From Bugula neritina (Eukaryota; Bryozoa; Gymnolaemata; Cheilostomatida; Bugulidae), in contig OZ037767.1 in the NCBI GenBank assembly GCA_964035545.1, positions 29,555,628-29,619,627 of the forward strand: 64,000 bases of DNA, in the 5' to 3' direction. Both the position numbers and the translations under genes were made by a program. The notes below the pieces were generated by a model that saw nothing but the letters and a program-made list of their open reading frames with translations, was not told the DNA's origin and did not search any database. The number at the start of each line of letters is the position of its first letter. Position 1 is the first letter of the stretch. Positions 26,924 through 40,441 of this stretch are shown in pieces.

Positions 26924-27684
26924 ATGGATTATCTTTGCAACTTTAACGAATGCGGGTCATTATCAGCGTGCGTTTCTAAAACGACAACAAGATTTCAATC
27001 AGGTGGCATCCATCTACAGCCAGAATACTCTTACGTCATTCTGACAGCAGTGCTGGTGGTATTAGAGCTGGTGTGGCTGGCGGTGAAGGCAGACTATAAT
27101 TGGAGGAATTTGACATCATTTGCTGGCACTGATGATCAGGTTATTATAGCTTGTATTATGATATTGCTAGCATGGTCTTAAACTCAAGCTGCAGGCATTG
27201 CTCAAAACTCATAAAGTTACTTGAGCACTCTGACTCGAGTTTAAACACAATTTAAATATGCTTTGATAGAAGAATAATCTTCTTCTATTGCGAAAGTGTG
27301 GGCCATGGTACTCTGTTCTTTGCTAATTGGGCGACCGATTCTGAAAAATTTGCTGCACACACATCATATATATTATATTGTATTATATTATATTATATTA
27401 TATTATATTATATTATATATTGCACTGTATGAACATTATATGGCATATATGTTTATACTAACTGCATATGACTTAATATATCATAATAATTATAGGCTTT
27501 TTACAAAGTTTTTTAATTGTGTTTTATTATTGGGAGCCAAATGTATTGCATTGTATTTTACAGGATGATTCGTGTATCTCAACCCAGCAGGATACTAAGA
27601 AGAATAATAGTCAACAAGCACTGCTTCAAATGTACGTTATAATAAGATTTTAGTACAACCATTTGATATATAGTACACACGCCG

Positions 27685-27725
<41 letters not shown>

Positions 27726-29159
27726 GCACGCACACACACATACACACACACACTCACACTCACACACAAACACACAAACATACAAATACACACACACACG
27801 CACGCACACACACGCGCACACACACGCACACACGCGCGAACACACACACACATCTTAATATGTATTACTACCTCACTATACATGTTAATCTATTAATGCA
27901 AAAGCTTAATTCAGTGTGTTTAAAAATTTAAATCCTGTATAAAATCAAAAATATTGAATTGTAACCTTAACTTACGGTTGCTCTTTACTATAGTTCTATA
28001 GCACTTAATTTTAATACCAAAGCTCAAAACTTACAATAATATGGTATGTATTATATACTATACAATCATATTATTTTATTGACTTTTATATATCTACAAT
28101 ATAATATAGCATAAAGTGGTATTCTGCCATACATTAACGTTATATGAAAGTGTATAATTTACTTCCTTTAGAGCTCCCAGGTTCAGCATGTTCAGCACAC
28201 CTCTAATACTCGGAGGAATCAGGCACCCGGTAAGTTTCTATTAGTTCTAGGTTTAGTACCTGCAGGTAAAATAAAACTTAGACAACATAATGGGCAATTT
28301 CTACTTGCATTCATAACACTTTTGAAATAGCTTGAGTGTTGTTATAGAAAAACTAGGAGTTATGCTCTTTTATTTAGATAATAGCAACTTTGTGTGGGAT
28401 TGTTTGGTTGGTCAACAGTCTTATGGTGATACGAGGCTATACTCCAAGCCGTTGTTCAGGTACTTTCTGTGTTACTACCCATTTCCTGTTTGCTGTGAGC
28501 TAAATATTTCTTGTAGCAAATTAAAATGTGTTTTAAAATTATAGACTGAAAAATTTACAATAACTATCTGTCAAAGGCTAGAAAAGTGAAATAAAAATTT
28601 AAAGAACCTGTTAAATATTTGAATAGTGGCTCATAAATAAAAAAAGTTACACTAAATTTATAGTGTTGAGTTTTGAAGATTTTATTACAAAAGAAAGCAA
28701 AAGCTATTTAATTATTCATGTATTTAATTGCTTGCATGCATAATTATTTATCTTTGTTGTAAAAAAACTTTATATAAACTAAACAATGCATACTAAATTA
28801 GTTTATTCACTTTAATTTGTTCAAAATGACCTTAAAGCACACAATAAGATAAAGAAAGCTTTAGTTATTAGATCACAGCTGCTCCCTTCCTTTTTTATTT
28901 CAGGGATAGTTTAATGGCATCGTAATATTATATTTGTGATTGAATCAACATGTCATACCTCGAAAAAAAAAACTATCATATATACCGAGTTATATAATGC
29001 ATTTACTTTGAAATGAATTCAGTATACAGTGTCTGTTAATCTGTAGGAGTAGCTGAAATCAGACCCAGACAGACTTGGATATGGAAGCATTACATCTGTG
29101 AGTGTTGCTGCATGTTCTGCGCCATCTCCGGCAGTCTCGGACTACTAGGCTTTATATAA
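26924..29159 (+). CDS. Small multi-pass membrane protein of unknown family (178 aa, 5 exons)
   Basis: Exons: 26924-27139, 27564-27631, 28172-28229, 28378-28459 and 29047-29159. All five join in phase and end at TAA, which chance open frames would rarely do. Hydrophobic segments lie at about residues 37-54 ([17 protein letters not shown]), 104-133 ([10 protein letters not shown] followed by [18 protein letters not shown]; possibly two passes) and 157-178, a cysteine-rich terminal segment ([20 protein letters not shown]). Residues 59-95 form a polar loop (NLTS N-glycosylation sequon, DDQDDS, Gln/Asn-rich). There is no cleavable signal peptide at the start ([10 protein letters not shown]). The cysteine cluster beside the last membrane segment could be palmitoylated or bind metal; that is inference. 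An ATTAAA at 29268-29273 may be the poly(A) signal. I do not recognise the family. Confidence 0.75.
27368..27418. repeat. (TATTA)n pentanucleotide tract
   Basis: About nine TATTA units in the first intron of the membrane-protein gene. Confidence 0.9.
27680..27853. repeat. CA/CG-rich microsatellite with Z-DNA-forming potential
   Basis: Long alternating purine-pyrimidine tract beginning with a CGCGCGCG core and continuing as (CA)n with scattered CACG and CACT variants. It begins about 50 bases after exon 2 (donor at 27631) of the membrane-protein gene. Confidence 0.95.
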
Positions 29160-32100
29160 ACGTCTGCTTAGAAGCTTCTAGATTACAAAGCAAGATGCAA
29201 GAAGACAGTAACTAAACCCAATGGCTACTGAAATTATTTTACTAAACAATGCGATATATTTTATCTCATTAAACAAAATATAAACAACACAACTAAATAT
29301 TATAGCACATATTTGTGAAACTTTTTTCTAAACAGCATACGATATTCTACATGAGAGATTATTTGAATAGAAAAAAAACAGCAAACTGCGTGTAACTGAA
29401 AATATTCTATGTCCAAACAGTGGGCTTGATAATCACGTGTATTATGAGACAAAGATGTTATATCTTGTTTACTTCCAACAGTTTTTATGCACAATGATGC
29501 ATGAAATTTACCAATCTGAAACTTATAAAGTAGCAAGATAGGCTACTATAATTGGAGAAAATTGGGACACCTTTGCAATAATTGAAGCAATATTTAACAA
29601 AGCAGTTTGCATATTTGAGAAAAAAATGAATAGAACCAATTTTTTTTAAATAAAAAGCCATTAGACAAGAACTCATTCTTGCTTTTATAAAACTGCATGC
29701 ATAATATTGCAGACTGTTCGTTTGTATTGCAAATAAACGACAATTACTCAAATCTAATTAGATAATTATTGGAAGTTTAATGAAGTATTACTAATTGTAG
29801 TAATTGAAAAGAGATGCTAACCTAGAAATTAATAGCTACCCTGGCTACTGCTGTCTGAACACCAGCCTAGCCACAAGCTCCTGATATACAAAGTCTTGCT
29901 AAATTAAAATGCTAGCCTGAAGTAAAAGCATAAGTTTAATCAAATCACAGCCAGCTTTTTAATTCTGCGTGCTGTGAAAAATTGAGTAGTTGTGACAGCT
30001 GTATTATATTCTACTCATTAGTAAAGATTACTAAAGTCTATATAGAAACCTCAGCTATTATGTGAAGCTAGTAAAATGATGTCAACAGAGTTTCAGTAAA
30101 CTATAGTCTAATGCACTGTGCAGCATGCACAATATTTATGCAGAATCATAGACATGTGTAGATAATGTGCCTTGGAATTATTATATAACTGCAGAAAATA
30201 ATTTCTCTGTTTTCAAATTAAGTTATTGAAATATGAAGAATTTTGTTTACAAATAAATTCCACAAAAAAATGTCAACTATAAAATCAACATAATTATTTT
30301 AAAAACATTAGCCTAAAATGTTCACCTTCCAGTTTAGGCATAAATATGTAACAGTAACAATAGCAACTTGGGCTTAATTTCAATTCAGTAATTAGCTTCA
30401 TTAAGTCAAGGTATGGTTGTATATTTTTTTTAATTCATTATAATTTCAAGTCTTAAAAATAATCCAAGAACCCCCTTAGTATACCATATTTGCTTTATGA
30501 AATATAATGCACTCATATTACAATATTAAACACCTACATGAAGCCTAATGCAATAATTAAGTAATAATCTATTCTAGGTTTTTAGAAAGTTTCATTTCAC
30601 AACAAACAATGTTTATATTTTCAAACTGTGACAAAAGTACTATATATTATACTAACTGGCTCTTGTTTGTTACAAATAGAATTTAAGTAGAATTCAACTA
30701 ACTTTATTTGTTTTTCCTTGTTTATAAGAAAGGTAATTATGCTTATCACCTCATAACGTACAACAAGAGTTTGTTTTGTTTGAAGGTGTATTATATTCTC
30801 ATAATTATGCATTTCATTACATTTGTAATGTTTGAAAAGTTCCGTATTATGGGAGGTGCAACATACTATAATAATGATGTAAATACATTATATTGAGTCA
30901 TTTACTAATGATGCATAAAGAGAAATTATGTAAGAATTGCCAAAACTATTGTTGGTATATGTCAAGGTTTTGGGAAGTTGTAATAAAATGAACGTCATGC
31001 TGGGTTTTGAAACCGTCTTTTGGTTGCAAATTGTGTTGATGTTTTTTATGTGTATTTCAAAATTCTCTTTGTGTTTTCTAGTTTTCCGCCATTTAGTAAG
31101 CATTACTAATGTAGCTGTAGCAAATAACCCATCCACAATCCCAACTAAGAATTTTTTTTTCAAAATTACGGTTTTGTTAATTCTTCAGTCTTCTGCTAAT
31201 ATGTATGTAATTGGAGTGAAACTTTTTAGCCTGTCTGTTATAAAAATATAGCTGTTATAATCATCTGCACAACAAAGAGTTAGATTGGTGAAACTTAGAA
31301 CTAATTAGAAGCCAGTCGTGGCACAGAATTTGACCGAATATTCAATGAGCCGTGTCTCGGTCATTCTTACAGGTGGCACAGTTCTTACGAAGGTCAAGGT
31401 AAAGCACTTTCAGGTAACACCATTAGTCTCCAGTCTGCAGAGTTTTGTTATGAGTCATTGTAGAAATATTTTCACACCAACAGTAGAACAGGGTGACTGG
31501 TGGTTCACCTCACAAACTTTAGATGCTTTCAAAGATATAACAAAATTTTTATATTATGATACATTTATGGCCATAAGCAGAGATAAAGTTTTGGTAAAAG
31601 AGCATATATGTGTGTTATGTACTACAGATAATATACAACATTATAGACAGCTGCGTGTGCGTGTGTAAAGTATCATCATAATTACATATCATGGGTGCAT
31701 AAGTTATTGCTATAGTTATTTGTGCAGGTTGTAAATTAGAACAAATCTTTCTGACTATACTTTTAATAATATAACACTATAACAATAACAAGATTTATAT
31801 TTTGTAAAAACAAATCTTTTAAGAAATTCAAAAACTAGTAAGATTGTGGGTGCTCTATAATATTTTTGCTTTTACATAGGGAAGTATAAATTCCTTGCAT
31901 TTAATTTATGTTACAATTTTCTTTGTAAGAGCAGTTAGGCCTACATATGTGAGGAAAGTTGAAAAGTGTATCAAGATGACCAGGGACAAATGACACAGGA
32001 GCATTATATTCAATTGTTTAATTCACAGTTATATATCTGCTTATATTAAAAATACAACTTTCTCAACCTATATAGAATATTTATAATGTACAATTTTTAA

Positions 32101-34687
32101 CTAAATCAATTAAAAAACCAGGTTGAAACACGTTTTGTAACAAGATCAAATGTTTGCTTGTTTGAATCAGGTTTCAAAAGTGAGCACTTCCAAAGTTTCA
32201 CATAAACGGGTCATGTGCTTTGATCAATAACAAATCTTAGCTACTCTACATACCAATATGGCTGCATATTTCACAGACGGACATTCTCAGTAATTTAGTC
32301 TGACATTGAGGGCTGCACTGGCTGCCAATTAGGGTCCTACTTTAGCAGGTAATGAAGCAAGTTTGCCCTGTCAGCAACGTCAATGATCTTAAAAGAGGGT
32401 TACTCTAAAACAACAGAACTTTGAGCAATGCCGCTTTAATAATTAGATGCCTTCATTAACATGTTTACTCACCCACATGTTTGGAGACCCAACTGGCCAA
32501 TTAAGGTTCAAAGTTAGCATTATGCAACAATAACTCTCGTGCCAAATTATTTCTTTTTGTTGTTCTTGACATGAATTTTGTTGACAGCTATTTAGATGCG
32601 AGACACTCCGAGTACAGTTAATAGAGTTCTGGATGTGGGCAGTTCCTCTTTTAGAGCAATGTTGATCCGACACACTTTTGCATATTTAGCGAAGTAGTAG
32701 ATCATATAAACTTAAATTGATATGTTGATCCAATTTACTATCACTGAGAGAACCCCTGATGGAATGGGTTTTTTTAAGTTGGCTAAGGAATTATTCATAT
32801 ATGGATGCATAGGAGCAATTATGACAGGATGCTCTTCTTAACATCACCAATAGTCTTTACTTGAGTTCGAACCCATGATTATATATAGACTATAGACCAA
32901 GGCTGCTCCCATTAAATTGACATGCATGTTTTAATTGCACTGAGCTATCAACTGTTATATGAATCTGTAAAATATTTGTTTTCAGTTTACATGATAATTT
33001 AAGTTTTATTGCTAGTAAATGACTGTATACTAACTAGTCCATTAGATTTATCATTTTTTAAGTTGTTCATAAGCTGATTTTGCACGACAATTAAATCCAT
33101 TTTATGCCTTCAATTTACATAATTACAGAAAAACCCTAGCATCAGCAGACGTTGTTGAGCTGCAGACGAGTTCACTTGAGTTGATGAGTCATGCTCCTGT
33201 GCTCCTTCTGCCAACCAATAGATGAGCATGTTACATAATTTGCTCCCTCATAAATCTTCCAGATAGATTATCAAAGCTAATCTCACTAATTTTATGTTTA
33301 TTGACTATGACACCCATCTAGTGAAGGAAGAGATTAGTATCAACTCAATCATCTCCCATCTTTTGAAAAAGTAAAAGCATTGCCTTTCTTTTCAAATTTA
33401 TTGGTTCAAGCAAATTCATCATTATTTACCGTTAATGAAGTTGGAATTACTTGCAACCCTTGGCCAATTTTTTGATTACTAAAATGCAACAGCTATGCTT
33501 TTAAGTTCTAAGTTCTATGCTGAGTTGTATAATTGTTTGCTCGTATTGGAGCAACTCATTTAAAAGCAACTCCAGGAATGGTAGCATTAATAAATTTTAA
33601 TGCTTAACTAAAACATTCATGTACAAAAGTTATTGAAAATATTAACAATCGGTTACCAATTTGACAGTTTTAAGCCGGATTTTAAAAAATACTGGTAGTT
33701 TCATAATATAGTTCCCCGCTACAGATAAAGATCATCAAAATATATTTTCTCTAAGTTATATATAGCTATAGTTTCCTCAGTTTTCCTCGAATTATTTTTA
33801 CATGCTTGGCAGGACTCAGTTTTATGGGCTGCAACAGACTAAATTAAGTTTCATGATTTATTACTCTTCAAATTGAAAAACAACAACAGTCACGCACGTG
33901 TAACTTTTACTAAATAGAGAGATGAGTACAGCTGATAGTGTAAAAGCACCTTGCGTGATATTGCTTTGACAATAAATGACATTGCTGTCAACTTACAGGC
34001 AGCAGGGTTTCATAACTTCAAAATTTACAAAGAATAAACATAAAATGAATAATTACTTTAAAAATGATCTACTAATAACTAAATAAATAGGCAGTGACGT
34101 TGTTATATACACGTTATAAAATCATGATGCTGGACAATAAATAAATTGACAGTGCACAAATAATTTATGAATATTTACACTTTACAGAAATGGAATGAAC
34201 AATGGGACTAGTCCTCGACCACAAAAACAGTCATAAATTGACCAAGTTGACTATGAAAAATAAATAAAATAAATAAATACACCAATATTCTATTGGCAGG
34301 CATATAATCGAATTATCTGGCCCAATAATTTATTTGGTAATTTCTTGCAACTAAATTATAAGTAACTTGACTAGTAGAGTTTTTCTTTGGTTTGAAATAT
34401 CACAGGTTTATAGGACTCATTTAGGTACAAGCTGGTACCGTTCATGGACAGGATTATATGGTTAGTTTGAAGTGCGAGCCTCCATATTGAAGACCAATGG
34501 GCCTGTACGAAGGTATGTAACGCACTGTTGGTGAGTCACTTTATACACGCCTCCTTTTAATTACTATTACATCAGCTTCGGCCCTGAAGAATCATTATAC
34601 TTTTGTCTGCTGCAGTTTTTGCACTAGTTAAAATCTTCTGCACTAGTTATAATCTTCTGCACTAGTTATAATATTCCTCTGCACTAG
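29160..34687. other. Gene-poor AT-rich intergenic region (5.5 kb)
   Basis: Converging genes flank this stretch: the membrane-protein gene ends at 29159 and the peptide-hormone gene ends at 34688 from the other side. Six-frame reading gives only short frames; the longest (31318-31668, plus) begins with a GTG codon and has no partner exon or recognisable motif. Four CTGCACTAGTTATAATCTT units sit at 34618-34695, overlapping the end of the hormone gene. Confidence 0.6.
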
Positions 34688-34695
34688 TTAGCTGC
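34618..34695. repeat. About 21-25 bp tandem repeat overlapping the hormone stop codon
   Basis: Four units of CTGCACTAGTTATAATCTT type. The last unit contains the TAA stop of the hormone gene (34688-34690) inside GCACTAGTTA. Read on the minus strand, the stop and 3'UTR therefore begin as a tandem repeat. Confidence 0.85.
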
Positions 34696-36000
34696 ATATC
34701 TCGTCAATAAAGCCGAGAGTGCAGCAGTTTCGGAAACAGTACGTCACGAGCTGATGCATGGGCGTGTCACTCCGCTTCAACCTGGGTTTTCCAAGACTGT
34801 CTGCCATAGCATTTAGTTTCTCTAACTTCTGTATATCTGTAAAAGGTGAACAAATTTCTCATGAGTTTGTTATCTAAGACTTATAGCTCCTCCAACTGAT
34901 AATGCAATATTACATAATTGAATGTAAAATCTGCTATCATATCTATTACATAATAGTGGCAATGTACCCTTTAACATTATAGCACATGAGTTTATTTTAT
35001 TCTAGCTATCTATATATTGAAAACAATATAGTCAAAATATTAAAAAGATATTGCTCATAGTTCTATGTCGCATATTGACATTTATTTCTTCTTTTTAAAA
35101 GTAAAATTTGTGCATCATATGATTGCATTATCTTTCTTTTAGCAAGGCTTGCATTATGTTCACTTATTAAATCAATTTGTGAACAGTTTTATACATTAGA
35201 AATACTCATAATCAACAATTAAACCGTTAATCATACACTATGCATAACATATTTATTGATGAAAACTGCAAAGCAGAATTATCTTTTGTGCTTGTCCAAA
35301 AATAGATGTTAGTTAGCTGTTCCACTACAAATTAATTTGTCTAGAACATCTAAACTTACAATCACTGCCATTGATTTCTAATAGCCTCCTCCGACGCAAA
35401 CAAACACTATTGTTATACAAACAATACTGCACACGTAATTCAGCAAGCTCCATAGCCCCAGATATTTTATTTAAAAGCACTTACTTCATTAGGTATGTGA
35501 ATAATGAACTGAGAAATTCCACCACCTAATCAATTATTTTAATTAAAGTAATTAACTAAACACTGTTATTCGATTCATTTAATCCATTTAGAATCTTCAA
35601 AGCTAAGCATGCAAATCCGTAATACATGCAAGACTTGCATGCTTGCATATAATAGTCTTCAGGCCAAAAACTTAATCTGCAATATTGTAAACTAACCTAA
35701 GAGATATAATATGCAAAAAAACTATTAGCCGTACAATGTTTTATAAATTATATGCATGCTTAGGTTTATGCTTGTAGTTTAACCCAAATAAAATAACTGA
35801 CCTCTGATTGCATTTGTCAAGGGTTGATCTGCAGAACGCTTCTTTCTTCCGCTACACAACGTGAATATTATTCTCTGATACTGTACATTAGAAATATTGC
35901 AGGTCCGCCTTTTAGCTAGAGTAGAGTGTGAAGACAGCACTAGAATGAGTGTGACAGCTAGCAGTGACATCGCTGAAGATAACTTGGTATATGTCGACAT
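34688..36000 (-). CDS. Insulin/relaxin-like preprohormone with non-standard cysteine spacing
   Basis: Exons 36000-35802 and 34836-34688 give 115 residues. Signal peptide at about 1-29 (core MSLLAVTLILVLSS). The B-like segment has Cys34 and Cys49 around NVQYQRIIFTL, followed by SGRKKR, a dibasic cleavage site. The C-peptide runs to LKR (86-88). The A-like segment ends YCFRNCCTLGFIDEICS, with Cys100, 104, 105 and 114 and one residue after the last cysteine. Six cysteines, the B-C-A order, dibasic sites, and a phase-1 intron within the C-peptide are all hallmarks of the insulin superfamily. The departure is in spacing: the usual A-chain is CC-x3-C-x8-C and the usual B-chain C-x11-C, whereas here they are C-x3-CC-x8-C and C-x14-C. 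Role as a secreted ligand is inferred from architecture. Alternatively it is an unrelated disulfide-rich neuropeptide. Confidence 0.72.
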
Positions 36001-36074
36001 TCTGAAACAAAGTAAACTGTTTTAAATAATCATGCATACTATACTATATAAACACCCCCCCCCCATAAATGAGT

Positions 36075-36135
36075 GTAGGTAGCAGCTGTGGTCTAATGAT
36101 TAGAGCACTGGCCCAGTGGAGATTATACTTGCTGA
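36075..36135 (+). repeat. tRNA-like sequence, possible SINE head
   Basis: GTGGTCTAATGATTAGAGCA resembles the D-arm/A-box region of a tRNA gene. No acceptable full cloverleaf or clear B-box follows, so this is not called as a tRNA gene. A related stretch occurs at 53209-53275. Confidence 0.4.
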
Positions 36136-39100
36136 ATAAGTAATTCTTAACTCACATGGAAAACTTTACATCATGGAATAAGAATTTTAACAAAAGTTAG
36201 TTCCTCCACAAATAAGTGTTAAATAATTACAAAAAGAGAGATTCTAAACTGATGTAGCACCATAATAATATCAGGATATAAATATAGACTCACCTGTATG
36301 TTTCTCTGTAAGGTATTATTGCAAACGTCTATAAAGTAACTATATAACCATAGCAATGACGTAAAGGCAGTTCAGCTTTCTGCTTATATCTACTGTAAAA
36401 TAATCCAGAAGCTTCTTCGCATGCTCAGTGAGATAATGCCACTGCTTATAACAGCTACTGGTTTATATAGTTAGCTATAGTGTAGCTACACACATCCCTG
36501 CTTCACAACACAGACGAATTACCTGCTACTTGATTGGCTAATGAGAATATTAGAACAAAGTGCTAATTCAGAATTACGAAGATAATTTCAAACATGAGGG
36601 TGTCTCAAATCAAGTGTGAATAAACCTATGAATAGGCAATTACCCCTACACTAACCATACTCCATATCCAAAATGTTGATGATATAAAGGCATAAGGCTT
36701 TTTCTATGTGTTGCTACAAGTTTTGCATAGATGCTTGATTCAAATGAAAACTTTTATTGCATAATATGTAGATTAACTTGTATTGATAATTTATCTTTAA
36801 ACCCAATTCACAACAAACAAACAAAATCGCTGTAGCATTTACTAGCATTTGATATTCTGGTACATGAATTGTATAGAGTTATGCTAACCAAACTTTCGTA
36901 GTTACAGGCCTATTACTATAAATAGCCTAATGTATACGGTCAGCCATATTGATGGAGCATGCTAGCTTCAAAGAACACAAATCAGAATGACAGAGCTATG
37001 AGAGCAAACCCTCTAGGAGCTGTTGCAGTATGCCGCCACTCACCTTGACCTCAAGGTCAATGCTTCGAGTTTGAGTGTTATTCCAGTGTTACGAATTCCG
37101 TATTTATACTTTGTAGATTGATTATATTATTTCAATAGATGGCCAAATACATGTACCATGCATGAATTCAACCATAGTTTTAATGAAATTAAAAGATTTA
37201 ACAAGAATAAAGCCAGAGTCAAGATTCAGCTTAATGTTAATAATTACCACACACTGCAGGCAAAAGAATAATTATATCCTGAAAAAGCAGTTGACTTCTT
37301 TTGTGATTTCTAAAACCTTTTTGACTCATTTGGCACAACCTATTATTTTATTATTAAGTGAAGATTTTATCTTTTGTAGACCCATTAGCGTTTGCAGCTT
37401 AACAATTGTAATCTGAATATTGCATCATTTAGAATCGACAGATAATTATAAAATACAATAGAAATCACAGTGTTGATCTAAAGAGCCACCTGTCATCCAG
37501 GATATACCAACTTCTCTTGTCATTACGTAACATAATCTCACACTATGGTTTTCATTCAAACTGAAGCTAATTGTCTCAAAACTCTCAGACTATAAAACGT
37601 TATGCAATCAGGAAATTGTAATTATATATTGGATAAAAGTCTGTCATCAATAATTAATACTCAGCAATAAAACCAGCATGCTGCTATAATTTGAAGTGGT
37701 GTGGGTGTCAAAGCAAAACAGGTAACTCGTGAATCTATTCAATGAGGTAGAAGACTACTTTCAAAACAAAAGAGCAAATTCTTTGCTCACATGACAACCA
37801 GGAGAATACCAAAGCATTATTCTTGATGCCGATTAAGTAAATATATGATGCAATGGCAGCATTTCCGGAACTATTAACTCACATTAGTTTAGCAATGTCA
37901 TTATTGTTATGTAATGTTTAGAATACATATGTTTGTATGTTTTTACTGCACAACACTCTGTCTCTAGGTAATAGAATAGAAGTAAACATAAGCAAAACAG
38001 CAAATGCATTGACATATATGTCCTGTTCTTGCATACCTCTACTCTGCTAAAGTATGCACCTATGACGATATATTCCTTATTCAGACAACATAAAATGCTT
38101 TGAGTGTCCCTCTGTAGGACTTTGAATATTTACTTGTACCCTTCGTTGACTCAGAAATGTACAAAGTGGTGAACAAGCGAGCCAATAAAAGCAAAGTTGT
38201 ATTATTATAGACGTGAGCTAAAGACTTGGTGTTGTTTTTGAATGTTGATATGTAAAAATTCCGAGCCCATTCTACGAGAATAATCACTTTGCATCTAAGA
38301 AACTGGAGAGATAACTTGAGAAGAGCTCACGATACAGATCACTTGACAGAGTGCTTCAAAACAGGAAATGCTAATTTGCCTGTCATTAGATTCAAGTGAT
38401 TTGCCATCTTTCATTTGTTTGGATACACAGTTTGAAACAAAGTGTTTCCTTGTTTGTTAACTGTCACATTTTTGTTAAAGTTGCCTGAAAATACAATTTC
38501 GGTACATGCATGCAGTATTTGTACCAGTTCAGTAATGTGATACACTATTATTCAATCGTTATGTAATAATTGCGGTGTCCAACTAAAGAGAGTGCATATC
38601 ATGCTATTTATTCAACATTAAGTGGAAGGAGTAGTCAGTCAAAATTTTCAAGAGAAAGTTGCAAAGCTAGCATAATCAGCACGTGAAGCAAGGTTAACAG
38701 CAATTCCAATATTATACATTATATTTTGCTTTCCAGAGTTTTGTTTTTTCTTGGGTTTAATTGAGTATTGTCGATAGATTGGCAGCATAGGCTGTACATT
38801 ATGGATGGCAAGTGAAACTTTGCAAGGCTATTTTGAATATTGCTAATATTTGTGAGCTTTCAATTAACATCTTTAGGTGTAATAATTGCAACAATAAAAG
38901 GGATTTTAACAAATTTATTAAATTTCATATTACTATGGCAACAATAGAAATTATCTTCTCGTTCACAAAACCATATTTAAATAATTAAAAAAGAGTTATC
39001 CTTCCAAAAATCAATTTCAATGTGCGATCCAATAATTAAGAGATAAAAGTTCCATATCTACTTTTCAATCTGATGACTGTAGTCACAGCAAATTAAAACA

Positions 39101-39339
39101 AATATTCAAATTACTAACAACAAAACCTACAATTAATGCATAAACAAAGACTCATTAAATTAACTTTTAAATATGTAATATGTTATTACATTATTACTAC
39201 ATTCTACGAAATTACTTTTTTAATAAAAAAATACAGTATACATACAAGCAACGGCTTTATTATTTCTAGATGCAACAAAAGAACAAAAATTATTACAAAA
39301 ATAACAATAATAGTTATTATTATCCTTAGAAAGTTGAAT

Positions 39340-39430
39340 TCCCCCTCCTTCAATAAGATAAAAGAGACACCCCTTCCCCCCATCTTTCAATAAAATAAGT
39401 AAGACACCCCCTCCCCTCATCTTCAATAAG
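39340..39430. repeat. About 40-bp C-rich tandem repeat
   Basis: Two to three imperfect units combining CCCCCTCC or CCCCTCCCCTCA with TTCAATAA and (A)GTAAGA, in otherwise AT-rich DNA. Confidence 0.7.
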
Positions 39431-40441
39431 AGAAGTAAGATTAATTGGCTCCTCCACCCAATTCAATAATACTCTATGTCTAGCTGATAGCATGTCCTGA
39501 GCCTATCTATATGCACCAAACACTGAGTTAATTACTAAAATGCTTTCAATGTAATTTCTAAAGAATTGAAGTTTATCAAAAACCTTTATATTCATTCTGT
39601 CAAATTAATACGACCTACTGAAAGTCTTGAAAACTTATTCACCTTGCTTTAGCAACTAGCATGGTACTATCTCAGTATAAAAACTAACTTTTACGAGCAT
39701 GGTTGCTCTGAAACTCGGCAATATTCTTAGACAATGAATAACTTCCATGACTTCTATTGATAGTTTAATGAGAATGTATAATGCTAAGTTACTTGATACC
39801 TATAAACAAGATCAGCAATGATGCTTTTGCAATGTGGCGACTGCAGTAAATAAAGCTAAGTTGTTGCTTTACTTATAAATACCAAAGTGAAATTATTAAG
39901 CCAACCAAATTATTCTTTATATTTTATGCAAAATTTAAATCCATCATTTTTATAAGCAAAATAATTATTTGAAAAGCTATATGCAGTTAAGAAAGAGCTA
40001 AACAACATACTTCCATTTAACTATAATGAATGAATAAAAACCTAATGTTTTAAAACTTTAAAACAAGTTTTCTAAAAACACCACATATTATTGGCATTCA
40101 TATAAATTCGCTGGATAAAGTGTACTATCCCAAAACTATTGTAGAGATAGTCCGAAAGTTTCTCTAGGTGTTGTAGTGTTTAATATTGCATTTACTAACG
40201 AAATTAATCTGCCATTGTTTCGAAATATGACGTATTCAAATTTCAATAATTTAAATGCTGCTCATGATTGCCTATTAAAAGATAGATTGATTTATTATAA
40301 CCGCATTTATGTATGTGGGTTGTTTAAATAATTGAAATATCTTTCCTAGAAATGTTTATCACATATAGGTTAGGATTCACATTTTGTTTTAGTTGACAAG
40401 TTATTTTTACGTTGCATTACAAGAGGAAGGACTTCCACCTA

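Larger units (their letters stand above)
36001..40441. other. Gene-poor AT-rich intergenic region (4.4 kb)
   Basis: Upstream of the hormone gene and downstream of the PAN gene at 40442. Contents: a short C run (36054-36063), a tRNA-like sequence (36075-36135), a C-rich tandem block (39340-39430), and TTTATT at 40291-40296, which on the minus strand is an AATAAA about 150 bases past the PAN gene stop. No exon could be supported. Confidence 0.6.

Noticed and set aside
27006-27110. Possible sixth exon of the coiled-coil gene ([10 protein letters not shown] frame)
   Set aside because: The same bases read in another frame form exon 1 of the membrane-protein gene, which continues in phase through four more exons. 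The coiled-coil gene already has its own stop and poly(A) signal.
27579-27896. Cys-Val and Thr-His repeat open frames
   Set aside because: Translation of the CA/CG microsatellite.
28332-28544. 70-residue frame overlapping membrane-protein exon 4
   Set aside because: Different frame from the in-phase exon chain, starts inside an intron and has no continuation.
31318-31668. 116-residue plus-strand open frame in the gene-poor region
   Set aside because: Starts at a GTG codon, shows no recognisable motif, signal peptide or partner exon, and lies in AT-rich DNA where a frame of this length can occur by chance.
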